Assembly: GCF_036786105.1 (NCBI RefSeq)
Contig: NZ_DAIQRQ010000003.1
Span: 148,565 to 212,564, forward strand
From: Ohtaekwangia sp036786105
Lineage (GTDB): Bacteria; Bacteroidota; Bacteroidia; Cytophagales; Cyclobacteriaceae
Direction: 5' to 3'
Length of the DNA: 64,000 nucleotides
Below are positions 48,115 to 56,686 of this stretch, in pieces. Position 1 is the first letter of the stretch; every line of letters begins with the position of its first letter. A program made the position numbers and the translations under genes. Below the pieces are notes generated by a model. It searched no databases, had not been told where the DNA came from, and saw nothing but the letters and a program-made list of their open reading frames with translations.

Positions 48115-48504
48115 TTAGTTTACGGTTACATTTTGTCTTTGAAATAATAACGCACGATCCACTTCAGCCAGGAAAGACTGAGGCTCAAAAGGCTTTACCA
48201 GGTAAGTAAAAGCCCCTAAATCAAGGCACTGCTTGCGCTTGCTTGCATCTTCGTATCCGGAGAGAATAATAACCGGTATATTTTTGAATAAACCACTGGT
48301 GCTGAGATTTTCCAGCAGTTCAATACCGTCTAACGAAGGCATTTTAAGATCAGAAATAATCAAGTCAGGAAGATTGCCGTCAGACAACCATGACCACGCC
48401 TCCATACCGTTGTTCATAATAACCACTTCATATTTTTTCTGAAGTATTTTTTCCAAAAGCCAGCATAAAGGAACATCGTCCTCGATAACCAATACCCGTT
48501 TCAT
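48115..48504 (-). CDS. Stand-alone response regulator receiver
   Basis: The protein has 129 residues from the ATG at 48502-48504. A longer in-frame version starts 26 codons earlier but adds no domain. The receiver fold is complete: acidic pair Glu8-Asp9/10 (VIEDD), phospho-acceptor Asp52 in IISDLKMP, Ser82 in VIILSGY and Lys104 in YLVKPFE. No output domain is present, so it must act by protein contact. It lies 2 bases before the sugar transferase with a pseudo-receiver, an obvious candidate partner. No histidine kinase is in the window. It is the first gene of the minus-strand polysaccharide operon. Confidence 0.87.
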   Translation of the reverse strand: MKRVLVIEDDVPLCWLLEKILQKKYEVVIMNNGMEAWSWLSDGNLPDLIISDLKMPSLDGIELLENLSTSGLFKNIPVIILSGYEDASKRKQCLDLGAFTYLVKPFEPQSFLAEVDRALLFQRQNVTVN

Positions 48505-48595
48505 GGTATATAAAATTTTGAACCAACAAAGAAGTGCTGCTCTAAAGATCTGATTGTAGTAAGGCGGGATCTTTAAAGACAACTATAAGACAAAC

Positions 48596-48603
48596 CAAAG
48601 CTA
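48596..48603 (-). promoter_or_regulatory. Possible -7 box of the response-regulator operon
   Basis: TAGCTTTG on the minus strand matches TAnnTTTG, 91 bases before the ATG at 48504. The -33 position is poor. It would give a leader of about 80 bases for the receiver/sugar-transferase operon. Confidence 0.3.
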
Positions 48604-48751
48604 AATAAAATAATTGATACAGATGTAACCTTTGGATGTAAAATATATTAAAACTTTGCAAAGACAGGCTTTAGGTTGCGCCTATCTGTTTGAAATAGTG
48701 ATAATATCCGGACTTTGGAATTAATGTGGTATAATTTACGTGATGTAACGT

Positions 48752-49852
48752 TTACGATCGATTTGTAATCATTTCAATCGTTTTTCTTCGATCAATCTTC
48801 CCTGTATTGGTATAAGCAAACTGCTCAACAACGATAATGTCGCGCGGTATTTCATATGCTGAAACCGCTTGTTTAAATTCTTTATAAATTAGCTCACGCG
48901 GTATACTTTCCACGTCATCTTTTCCCTCCAGCAGTAAAATAATTTTCTGACCGAGTTTACTATCCGGTTTCGCTGCTATAAAAAATGACCTATTAACTCC
49001 ACATTTCGATAATACTTCACCGGCAGCTTGTTCCACTTTCTCCGGTATAATTTTCACTCCGCCGCTGTTAATAATATTATCCCAACGCCCCAGCCACACA
49101 AAGCTGTCTTTCTCTTTCATTTCTACCAGATCGTTGGTAACAATGCGCTCGGGCAAGTGAGGAGCTTCAATTACCAGACAGCCACGCGCATCCGTATAGA
49201 TGGATATACCTGGAAGTGCCTGGAAAACAGGCGATGGTGCATTACCGTTAAGCGATTGAAGCGCTATGTGCGAAATGGTTTCCGTCATGCCATACGTGGC
49301 AAAGAACCGGCAACTGTACTGCTGTAACGCCTGGATCGCTTCTCGGTTTAAAGGAGCTCCGCCAATAATACTATAGCGCACAGCATTGAGACGATTGGCT
49401 TGTGGCGAAGCCAGTATCTCATATACCTGATAAGGAACCCACGCGGTAAAATCGATATGTACATCGGCTGGTATGGAAGCAAGTGGGTTGGCATTTGGAT
49501 CAATAGCCATAATGCGCATGCCGGTGGTGAAGCAGCGCACCAGCATCATCTGGCCTGCTATATATTGTGTGTTGAGGCATACCAGCGCCGTATAGCCGGC
49601 TTGCAGTTTAAGTGCATGTTCCGTCATGCGGGCACTCACAACCATCTGGCTACGCGTTATCACAATCTTTTTCGGTGTGCCGGTAGAGCCGCTCGTATGG
49701 ATCTCAAATGTAGATTCGTTACGCAGCCAGCGTCTGATAAAGTTGAAGGTGCTTACTTCAAATTCGCTGTTGGCGGCAGCAGCCTGATGTACGATATCAT
49801 ATAGAGAAACCTCCCGACCATTGATGGTAATGCTTGGGTACAGATAGCTCAT
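48752..49852 (-). CDS. menE: o-Succinylbenzoate-CoA ligase (MenE)
   Basis: The protein has 366 residues, short like other Bacteroidota MenE proteins. AMP-binding motifs: EIHTSGSTGTPKKIVI (P-loop), FATYGMTETISHIAL, the ribose-binding FVWLGRWDNIINSGG and VKIIPEKVE. The C-terminal hinge domain ends with TNTGKIDRRKT, which carries the catalytic lysine (GKIDR). It activates o-succinylbenzoate with ATP and CoA in menaquinone synthesis. The start overlaps the PPC gene stop by four bases (ATGA). It is the last gene of the operon with menD and menB. Confidence 0.88.
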   Translation of the reverse strand: MSYLYPSITINGREVSLYDIVHQAAAANSEFEVSTFNFIRRWLRNESTFEIHTSGSTGTPKKIVITRSQMVVSARMTEHALKLQAGYTALVCLNTQYIAGQMMLVRCFTTGMRIMAIDPNANPLASIPADVHIDFTAWVPYQVYEILASPQANRLNAVRYSIIGGAPLNREAIQALQQYSCRFFATYGMTETISHIALQSLNGNAPSPVFQALPGISIYTDARGCLVIEAPHLPERIVTNDLVEMKEKDSFVWLGRWDNIINSGGVKIIPEKVEQAAGEVLSKCGVNRSFFIAAKPDSKLGQKIILLLEGKDDVESIPRELIYKEFKQAVSAYEIPRDIIVVEQFAYTNTGKIDRRKTIEMITNRS

Positions 49853-50334
49853 GGCTTGGAAGATCTGCGCTTCACGGTAAGTTCCTTATATCCGTAGGTA
49901 GTGTCAGTTTCGCGACCGAAGGCAAGATCGGGAAGTTCAGCGATAGCGATCTCGGTGGTTGTATAAATAAGGTTGCCATCCAATAAATGTCCGCCGGTAG
50001 TTTGTCCTGTGCTGTCGGAAACAGCCAGGTGCAGGTGTGTTGACGTCTCCGAGATAGTGCCGGTGAGTGATACAATCTCGAAATGTCCCGCGAGCGATGT
50101 ACCGTTCTCCTGGTTGGCGAAGCGCAACGTGTATTGCTCCAGGCTGCCGACACAGGTTACAACAACGGCCGCTTTGATTTTGTGTAACTGCGCCCAGGCC
50201 ACCAGCGATTTTTTAAGATCCTGATGTGGCCCGAGCCTGAAAACGTGTACCCTTGACGTTGACTGCATAGCTTGTTGTGCTTGCGCGGTTATGGCAGACA
50301 TAACTATAAAAACGATCAGCAGGCTGCGCGTCAT
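49849..50334 (-). CDS. Exported PPC (DUF296) domain protein
   Basis: The protein has 161 residues with a likely signal peptide MTRSLLIVFIVMSAITAQAQ. The rest is a PPC domain: RLGPHQDLKKSLVAWAQLHK, AAVVVTCVGSLEQYTLRFAN, FEIVSLTGTIS, and the metal-site HLHLAVSDSTGQTTGGHLL with three histidines. In plants this domain follows AT-hooks. In bacteria it stands alone with unclear function. Export is unusual. It is the fourth gene of the menaquinone operon, 2 bases after the TerB-like stop and overlapping menE. The role in this operon is unknown. Confidence 0.82.
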   Translation of the reverse strand: MTRSLLIVFIVMSAITAQAQQAMQSTSRVHVFRLGPHQDLKKSLVAWAQLHKIKAAVVVTCVGSLEQYTLRFANQENGTSLAGHFEIVSLTGTISETSTHLHLAVSDSTGQTTGGHLLDGNLIYTTTEIAIAELPDLAFGRETDTTYGYKELTVKRRSSKP

Positions 50335-50336
50335 TC

Positions 50337-50705
50337 TTATAACTGCTGCAAGTCTTTCTTAAAACGCTCTATGATGAGTGCTTCATTCTCATGAAAACCA
50401 CTGCAGGCTTCTGCCACACGTTGCATTACGCGAACAGCAGAAAGTCGCAGGTCATCCGTTAAATGATCTTTGTATTTTTTAAAATCGTGCATGGCCTCGT
50501 TATACGCCTTTTCGATAGAAGGTTGTATCACTTCATCCAGCAATTCAAAACGGCTTTGTGCTGCCCAAGAATCATAATCCAGCTCTTCCTGGATGATCTT
50601 GTGGAAGGCAATGCGTTCTTCCGAGCTCAGGCCCTTGTCGGCCTTTGCTATAACATACGCCATCTCGGCAATACTTCTTAAAATCTCAAGTTTCTCAATC
50701 TGCAT
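50337..50705 (-). CDS. TerB-like helical protein
   Basis: The protein has 122 residues from the ATG at 50703-50705. A longer frame (to 50885) would run inside menB and is rejected. It has AEMAYVIAKADKGLSSEERIAF, matching the acidic metal-binding repeat of TerB (ADG..S.EE), and is otherwise all-helical (FELLDEVIQPSIEKAYNEA, RVMQRVAEAC). TerB proteins are cytosolic or membrane-associated and linked to stress response. No other ter gene is near. It sits between menB and the PPC gene with small gaps. Confidence 0.65.
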   Translation of the reverse strand: MQIEKLEILRSIAEMAYVIAKADKGLSSEERIAFHKIIQEELDYDSWAAQSRFELLDEVIQPSIEKAYNEAMHDFKKYKDHLTDDLRLSAVRVMQRVAEACSGFHENEALIIERFKKDLQQL

Positions 50706-50736
50706 AGTGGATTTACATCTATATATAAATAAAGGA

Positions 50737-51561
50737 TCAAGGGAACTTCGGGTATTTTGACCAATCCGGATCGCGCTTTTCGAGGAATGCATTCTTCCCT
50801 TCTTTTGCTTCTTCGCTAAGATAGTAGAGCAGTGTAGCATTTCCGGCAAGTTCCTGTATACCGGCCTGCCCGTCAAGTTCTGCATTGAAAGAACTCTTTA
50901 ACATGCGTATGGCCAGCGGGCTCTTCGCAATGATCTTCTTTGCCCACGCTACATAGGTTTCTTCGAGTTGATCCAGCGGCACTACTTTGTTTACCAGCCC
51001 CATTTCGATCGCGTCTTTTGCATCGTACTGATCGCAGAGATACCAGATCTCGCGTGCTTTTTTTTGTCCTACAATGCGGGCGAGGTACGAAGCACCAAAA
51101 CCGCCATCGAAGCTTCCTACTTTCGGACCGGTTTGTCCGAAGCGAGCGTTCTCGGCAGCAATGGTAAGATCACACACTACGTGCAGCACATGACCACCGC
51201 CAATAGCCCATCCGGCAACAGCCGCAATAACGGGCTTGGGAATGGAGCGGATCATTTTCTGCAGATCAAGAACGTTTAGCCGTGGCGTTGTGTCTTCGCC
51301 TACATAGCCGCCATGGCCGCGCACACTCTGGTCGCCACCGCTGCAAAATGCTTTGCCACCTTCACCGGTAAGAATCACCACGCGTACATCTGCATCTTCG
51401 CGACAGATGTGCATGGCATCGATCATCTCTTGTACCGTGAGTGGTGTAAACGCATTATGTACATGCGGACGGTTAATACTGATGCGGGCAATGCCCTCAA
51501 ATTTATGGAACAGAATCTCCTTATATTCCTTTACGGGTTTCCATGCGTGTTTAAAGTTCAT
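50737..51561 (-). CDS. menB: 1,4-Dihydroxy-2-naphthoyl-CoA synthase (MenB)
   Basis: The protein has 274 residues, the usual length. Crotonase fold: ISINRPHVHNAFTPLT, ILTGEGGKAFCSGGDQSVRG (oxyanion hole), AVAGWAIGGGHVLHVVCDLTIAAENARFGQ, and VGSFDGGFGASYLARIVGQKKA, the MenB signature. It closes the second ring of the naphthoquinone from o-succinylbenzoyl-CoA. It starts within the last 11 bases of menD, so the two are translationally coupled. Confidence 0.95.
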   Translation of the reverse strand: MNFKHAWKPVKEYKEILFHKFEGIARISINRPHVHNAFTPLTVQEMIDAMHICREDADVRVVILTGEGGKAFCSGGDQSVRGHGGYVGEDTTPRLNVLDLQKMIRSIPKPVIAAVAGWAIGGGHVLHVVCDLTIAAENARFGQTGPKVGSFDGGFGASYLARIVGQKKAREIWYLCDQYDAKDAIEMGLVNKVVPLDQLEETYVAWAKKIIAKSPLAIRMLKSSFNAELDGQAGIQELAGNATLLYYLSEEAKEGKNAFLEKRDPDWSKYPKFP

Positions 51562-53281
51562 AACTCTTTTTTGTTTTCTCCTTCAGGTTATCAAATATGA
51601 TTTTGTTGATCAATGTATCACTTTCCAGCTCCAGTATTTTTGGTTTACCATCAAACTCAAAGAAATCTTTCAGCAGGTTTTTGAGCTTGCGTTTATTGTC
51701 GAGCTGCAAATGTTCAATGCCAAACTCTTCGCAGAGTTTTTTTGCCGTAAGTTTTTGACGCGTTACAAAATACTCATCCGACTCAGGCAATGATCCGGGG
51801 CCGTCTATCATTTTAAAGATCACACCACCGTGGTTGTTCAGCAACACAATGCGCAAATTAGGCATCGCGTAATTATGCCAGAAGGCATTGCGATCGTAAA
51901 AGAAGGCAAGATCACCCGTGATCAACACATTCGGACGATCGTTCGATAACGCATGTCCTACCACGGTGCTGGTGCAACCATCTATACCGCTTGTGCCACG
52001 GTTGGCATATACCTGTATACCGCGTTGCTGTGCACGCAGCCCGATAAAATTTCCATAGCGCACGCTCATGCTGTTGGCAAGGTGCAGGTTACAGTTTTCA
52101 GGGAGATTGTTGAGTATAGTATATACCAGCTCAAGCTCTGCGAGTGCTTCCTGCGGAAAAAACTCTTCGAGTGTGCGCAGTGCTCTGCGTTCTTCTATTT
52201 CCCAAAGCTTGTTAAAGTTATGCTGCTTCTGCTTTTCGAACGATTCGGTTGTAGGTAATGAACTCAGAAATCGGAAAAACTCTGCCGGTGTAGTATTGAA
52301 TACATTCGTTATACTCTGAAACGGATCGGCTACCATGCCCGCCGGCTGTATATGCCAGTGCGCTTTGGGAGTATATTTGCGTAAAAACAATTTCAGGTTC
52401 TTTGATATAACCGATTTGCCAAACGTGATCAGCAGATCAGGCTGTAATGTTTTCTTGATATCGGCAGAAGCCTGCCCCAGAAACAGATCAGCATGGCGAA
52501 CGAGTTTCTCAATGCTATGCAGGTTGGTGATTACATCGCCTACCACAGGTATAGCATGCTTGGTGAAGAAAGTTTGCAGGGCATCGTTCAGGTCCTTGTC
52601 ATCTTCCTGCTGGCCCGCTACGATGAGTACATTGTGATAAATGCCCCATTCGTTTATCAGCTTTCGTTTTTGCTCGTCAGTAAGTGTAAAGTCAGAAGGA
52701 AACTCATCCATCACCCGCACCGATGTACTATAGCTGATCGCTTCCTCTGCGGGGGGATATAGCGGTTCGCGAAACGGAGCGTTGATGTGTACCGGGCCTT
52801 TCGGTTCCTGGTAGGAGAGGTTGATCGCTTCATTTACAATGCGATTAACCGCCCACTGACTATCGGCATGATCATACTCCTGCGGAAGCTGATAGAATTT
52901 CTTTACATGCTTCCCGAAGATTTCATTCTGGTGAATGGTTTGACCATCGTGTTGTGCAATCCACTCCGCCGGGCGATCCGCTGTGATAATGATGAGTGGT
53001 GTTTCACTGAACCATGCTTCGGCTACTGCGGGCGCCAGGTTATACGCTGCCGATCCCGATGTACAGATAACAATAGCAGGCGCTTTCTTTTGCTGCGCTA
53101 TGCCAAGCGCCACAAAACCAGCGCTGCGCTCATCGCTGAACGTACGCGTAATAATGTTGGGATGCCGGACAAATGCAAGAGTAAGAGGAGCGCATCGTGA
53201 GCCGGGACAGAGCACCGCTTGCGTAAGACCTTTGCGGGAACACAGCTCAGCGATATCATAGATCGGTTGAAAACGGGCCAT
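51551..53281 (-). CDS. menD: SEPHCHC synthase (MenD)
   Basis: The protein has 576 residues. The N-terminal Pyr domain has GLTQAVLCPGSRCAPLTLAF and ERSAGFVALG (catalytic Glu). The middle domain contains the nucleotide-fold fragment HNVLIVAGQQ. The C-terminal ThDP-binding domain has NRGTSGIDGCTSTVVGHA and VLITGDLAFFYDRNAFWH (GDxxF..N). It joins isochorismate and 2-oxoglutarate to start menaquinone synthesis. It is the first gene of the cluster. menF, menH, menC and menA are not in the window. Confidence 0.94.
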   Translation of the reverse strand: MARFQPIYDIAELCSRKGLTQAVLCPGSRCAPLTLAFVRHPNIITRTFSDERSAGFVALGIAQQKKAPAIVICTSGSAAYNLAPAVAEAWFSETPLIIITADRPAEWIAQHDGQTIHQNEIFGKHVKKFYQLPQEYDHADSQWAVNRIVNEAINLSYQEPKGPVHINAPFREPLYPPAEEAISYSTSVRVMDEFPSDFTLTDEQKRKLINEWGIYHNVLIVAGQQEDDKDLNDALQTFFTKHAIPVVGDVITNLHSIEKLVRHADLFLGQASADIKKTLQPDLLITFGKSVISKNLKLFLRKYTPKAHWHIQPAGMVADPFQSITNVFNTTPAEFFRFLSSLPTTESFEKQKQHNFNKLWEIEERRALRTLEEFFPQEALAELELVYTILNNLPENCNLHLANSMSVRYGNFIGLRAQQRGIQVYANRGTSGIDGCTSTVVGHALSNDRPNVLITGDLAFFYDRNAFWHNYAMPNLRIVLLNNHGGVIFKMIDGPGSLPESDEYFVTRQKLTAKKLCEEFGIEHLQLDNKRKLKNLLKDFFEFDGKPKILELESDTLINKIIFDNLKEKTKKSYEL

Positions 53282-53421
53282 TGAATAAATCGTGTGCGAA
53301 TATGGGGAGCCAGCGGGGAATATTCAAATAATATGCTGTTGCTCTCGCAATCGTGTCGGTGAATTTTATTCAGCAAGCTGTGTGTATTGAAATTATCCTT
53401 TTTGAAATTACTGAAATTCAG

Positions 53422-53439
53422 GAAGATAGTTCTATCTTC
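53422..53439 (+). other. Short perfect hairpin in 5' leader region
   Basis: GAAGATA / TATCTTC form a 7-bp stem with a 4-base loop, just before the larger stem-loop at 53447-53496. It may be an operator or part of a leader fold. Confidence 0.35.
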
Positions 53440-53446
53440 GGCATCC

Positions 53447-53496
53447 CAAAGCCCATCCTGCCTGCAACCGCTATGGTTCAGCAAGGATGGGCTTTG
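53447..53496 (+). other. Strong extended stem-loop before T9SS cargo gene
   Basis: A 13-bp perfect stem (CAAAGCCCATCCT / AGGATGGGCTTTG) encloses a loop that itself pairs (CTGcAACC with GGTTCAG around gctat). It ends 37 bases before the ATG at 53534 and is followed by tcattttta, a weak U-tract. It could be a leader attenuator for the gene at 53534, or a terminator for transcription arriving from the left. Confidence 0.55.
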
Positions 53497-53533
53497 TCAT
53501 TTTTACACATTCACGTTATCTAAACCCTACGTT

Positions 53534-55906
53534 ATGAGATGTAATCTTTACTGTGTTTTCTTTGCCTGCCTGTTACTATCCTTCTCTTCCTTCGCACAAA
53601 CCCGGTATTGGGTAGGTGCATCGGTCTATATCAATAATTTCAGCAGCACGAGCGACCTTTCACAATGGTCGCTCGTGGAAGACAATGGCACCGGAAGCTG
53701 GACGTTTTCAAATAATGGCAGCGCTATCCTGAAGATGGATAACTCGGTAGGATTTTATGCCAACCGGCTGTTTAATGTGAATGGCACCAGCCCGCGATTG
53801 TTAACACTGGACAAAGCAAGTGGCGTTGTGGAGTTCCAGGTTATTGCTGTTACCGGAGGCAATCAACAGTTTTTTCTTCAGGCCCAGGAGTTCAACGCGG
53901 AAGGTCAATACATTACCGAACAAAATATACTCAGTCCGCAAACCAGTCCGGGATATTATTCTGTAAACATGAGTTCCATCAACTGGAACGCAGCTACTAC
54001 GCAGGTGCGTTTTATTATAGCGGGTGCTAATTATTCCGCACAGCAGGGCACCATCGAGTTCAACTATTTCAATTATACCAATACACCGAAAACGTGGAGC
54101 AATACACTCAACTGGTCAACAACCTCCGGTGGTAGTAGCGGAGCTTCCGCACCCGGCCCCGGCGATGTCGCTATATTTGATGGTGCCTCAGGTAAAAATG
54201 GTATATGCTTTCTCGATGCACCCGTTACAATAGCGGGCATTCTTACCAATGGATATACCGGCACAATAGACCTTCGCGGATTCTCGATGACAACAACCGG
54301 ATCGAATACTTTTACTTCCGGTAATTTTGCTGTTACGTCTGGCAACGCTTCGCTTATACTGAACACCACAGGCACGACAACCTTCAGCGGCGCTTCCTTT
54401 AATGTGCCTATCAGTGGCACAACCGGAGCGCTGTTGTTGAATGGCTCTTCCTTCAACAACACCGTTACGCTTACCAAGACCGGTGCTTCTACGGATGCAA
54501 GTGCCGGGGGCAATACATTTAACGGAGCGGTTTCACTTACCAACAGCGGAACGGGTACATTGCTTCTCGCCAATATCACCGGAGATACCTATAACAGTGA
54601 TGCTATGTTTATACAAACCAATGGCACCTTGCAGCCTGCCTATAATGGCACTAATGTTTTTGCCGGTAACATTACTACCAACAGTTCCGCTGCGATTGAT
54701 TTCGGAGCGAGCGGAGGAAATGTTACACTGTCGGGCACCACCTCACAAATCATTTCCAAAACAGCCAGCACAGCAGCGCCAACGATAGAGCGCCTTGTTC
54801 TTAATAAAAATGGTGGCGATGTTACGTTGAATACTGTGCTGAATATAGGATTGTCGGCTACGTTCACCAAAGGTATTTTGAATACCACTTCAGCCAACTA
54901 TATATACTTCTTGTCGGGTGCTACCACTTCGGGAGCCAACGCATCCAGCTATGTAGACGGGCCTGTACGAAAGAGTACAGCACTGGAAGGATTTGTATTT
55001 CCGACCGGCGATAATGGATCCTATCGATCGGTTGAGATATCGCCGGTTACAATGTTAACAGATTTCACAGCAGAGTATTTTAAAGCATCTCAACCCTATG
55101 GCACCGCACAGGATAATACACTGGCAGCACTCAGCAGCTGTGAGTATTGGACGCTCGACAGAAACAGTGGGCTGGGCACTCCGTTCGTTACGTTGAGCTG
55201 GCATTCCAACCAATGCTCGTCAACCTATATATCCGATCCGGCCTCAATTCGCGTAGCACACTGGAATGGAAGTGAGTGGGAAAATCTTGGAGGATTTATA
55301 TCGGGAACCTCATCGTTGGGTACGGTAACAACGGCATCGGCGGTAACATCTTTTAGTCCGTTCACACTGGGTTCTACATCACCTACCAATCCTTTGCCGG
55401 TTACACTCAAAGAATTTCGAAGCGAAGTAAAGGATGGAAATGTATGGCTATATTGGATAACAGCTGCTGAAAAGAATAATAAGCATTTTGAAATAGAACG
55501 TTCTGCAGATGGCTTGTCGTTCGAGCGCATTGGCATGCTGAATGGTAAAGGCACTACAGCCGTTGAAAACCGCTATATTTTCCGTGACAGCGCACCTTTA
55601 CATAATCTCTCTTATTACCGCCTCAAGCAAACCGACCTGGATGATAAGTACGATTACTCGGATATACTTACGGTATATATCAATACCCGCGAAGAACCAT
55701 CAGCCTTGCGCGTGCGACCGAACCCGGCAAGCACCAGCGATATAGTGTACCTGAATCGGAAAACTTCTGCCGTGGTCATGAACACCGCCGGGTATGTGGT
55801 GCGAAAAGTTACCGATGCAGATCAACTCGATGTATCCGGACTAAGTCCCGGTATGTATATCGTTTCCGATACGATGGGTCGATCGGCCAAGCTCGTTGTC
55901 AAATAG
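53534..55906 (+). CDS. T9SS type A-exported protein with beta-rich repeats
   Basis: The protein has 790 residues from the ATG at 53534; an upstream in-frame ATG (53387) is rejected because the added 49 residues precede a clean signal peptide (MRCNLYCVFFACLLLSFSSFAQ) and cover the stem-loop. Residues about 25-190 look like a carbohydrate-binding-type beta sandwich. The middle (about 190-500) has many short Gly/Asn/Thr-rich strands. LPVTLKEFRSEVKDGNVWLY and KNNKHFEIERSADG, a common segment of T9SS cargo, precede a type A sorting domain (LRVRPNPASTSDIVYL to MGRSAKLVVK). It is exported to the cell surface or medium. No enzymatic motif was seen. Confidence 0.8.
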   Translation: MRCNLYCVFFACLLLSFSSFAQTRYWVGASVYINNFSSTSDLSQWSLVEDNGTGSWTFSNNGSAILKMDNSVGFYANRLFNVNGTSPRLLTLDKASGVVEFQVIAVTGGNQQFFLQAQEFNAEGQYITEQNILSPQTSPGYYSVNMSSINWNAATTQVRFIIAGANYSAQQGTIEFNYFNYTNTPKTWSNTLNWSTTSGGSSGASAPGPGDVAIFDGASGKNGICFLDAPVTIAGILTNGYTGTIDLRGFSMTTTGSNTFTSGNFAVTSGNASLILNTTGTTTFSGASFNVPISGTTGALLLNGSSFNNTVTLTKTGASTDASAGGNTFNGAVSLTNSGTGTLLLANITGDTYNSDAMFIQTNGTLQPAYNGTNVFAGNITTNSSAAIDFGASGGNVTLSGTTSQIISKTASTAAPTIERLVLNKNGGDVTLNTVLNIGLSATFTKGILNTTSANYIYFLSGATTSGANASSYVDGPVRKSTALEGFVFPTGDNGSYRSVEISPVTMLTDFTAEYFKASQPYGTAQDNTLAALSSCEYWTLDRNSGLGTPFVTLSWHSNQCSSTYISDPASIRVAHWNGSEWENLGGFISGTSSLGTVTTASAVTSFSPFTLGSTSPTNPLPVTLKEFRSEVKDGNVWLYWITAAEKNNKHFEIERSADGLSFERIGMLNGKGTTAVENRYIFRDSAPLHNLSYYRLKQTDLDDKYDYSDILTVYINTREEPSALRVRPNPASTSDIVYLNRKTSAVVMNTAGYVVRKVTDADQLDVSGLSPGMYIVSDTMGRSAKLVVK

Positions 55907-55919
55907 GAAAACTATATTT

Positions 55920-56138
55920 CTAATAACGCGCGTCAATACCAAACACATCCTTGAAATATACTTTCAGGGATGATGTTCTTGTTTTGGTGTAAGGCGGTTC
56001 TTCCTGCGTTACATAGAAATCACCGTCATCGGCTTTTGTAATGATATAGGTCACATCGCCTGTGTAAGCGCGCACAGAGCGGGCGCCTTCATTCAGGTGA
56101 CTGAGCGTTTCTTCCAATAGATCGAGTGGTATGGGCAT
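55920..56138 (-). CDS. Small hypothetical protein (72 aa)
   Basis: A 72-residue protein without signal or membrane segment: an N-terminal helix (PIPLDLLEETLSHLNEG) followed by beta-rich YTGDVTYIITKADDGDFYVTQ. It is not recognised. It is the third gene of the operon with the M50-like protease and the zinc-ribbon TPR protein, 15 bases after the protease stop. Only 13 bases separate its stop from the T9SS cargo stop. Codon use and tight packing support a real gene. Confidence 0.6.
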   Translation of the reverse strand: MPIPLDLLEETLSHLNEGARSVRAYTGDVTYIITKADDGDFYVTQEEPPYTKTRTSSLKVYFKDVFGIDARY

Positions 56139-56153
56139 AATAACAGTTGGTTA

Positions 56154-56681
56154 TTAATCGAACAGGAGTGAAGGTATACCTACGCCAATCATAATACCAT
56201 AGGCCAGATCAGCCCAGATAACACGGAGCACATTGAAAATATAGATCGCGATAACCAGCGGGAATGAAAATATAGCTAACAAGTTAAATGATTTGGCGTG
56301 TATCTTGGCCTCGTCAAAAAGATTTTGTGCATCTGTAGTAGAGGGTATGGCATGCATACCGATGGAAACACCAAGCCACATGAGAACATACGAAAGCGGA
56401 TGTTCAAGCCCAAAGAAATGAATTGGCACATAAGCAGGCAGGCAGATCATCAGACATAGAACTGTATTAATGAAGAAGGGGCCCATCGAAACAAGAAATG
56501 TGCTGAGGAAGTCATCCGTCTTTTCATGGACTACATATCCGGCCGGATTTCCTACACGGAAATAACAAGCGTCCAGAACAGGAATATTGCGTAAGCGACA
56601 AAAGAGCATGTGTGCGAACTCATGAACAATCACACCGGGAAACGTAGCGATGGCAATTAATTGACCAGGTATAAAAAACAT
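56154..56681 (-). CDS. M50-like membrane zinc metalloprotease
   Basis: The protein has 175 residues with 4-5 hydrophobic segments. The first carries VIVHEFAHML (HExxH with His20, Glu21, His24), the zinc site of site-2-type proteases and related DUF3267 proteins. A later STTDAQNLFDEA may give the third ligand (Asp). It is much shorter than full S2P proteases and lacks a PDZ domain. It starts 5 bases after the TPR gene stop. The target is unknown; it might cut its neighbour or a membrane-bound regulator. A non-proteolytic role is also possible. Confidence 0.72.
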   Translation of the reverse strand: MFFIPGQLIAIATFPGVIVHEFAHMLFCRLRNIPVLDACYFRVGNPAGYVVHEKTDDFLSTFLVSMGPFFINTVLCLMICLPAYVPIHFFGLEHPLSYVLMWLGVSIGMHAIPSTTDAQNLFDEAKIHAKSFNLLAIFSFPLVIAIYIFNVLRVIWADLAYGIMIGVGIPSLLFD

Positions 56682-56686
56682 AAACG

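Noticed and set aside
48505..48582. 26-codon extension of the response regulator
   Set aside because: The receiver fold begins at MKRVLVIEDD; the extra residues show no feature.
50706..50885. 60-codon N-terminal extension of the TerB-like gene
   Set aside because: It runs inside the end of menB in another frame and lacks family similarity; the ATG at 50705 gives a normal TerB-like start.
53387..53533. 49-codon extension of the T9SS cargo gene
   Set aside because: It covers the stem-loops and precedes a clean signal peptide starting at 53534.
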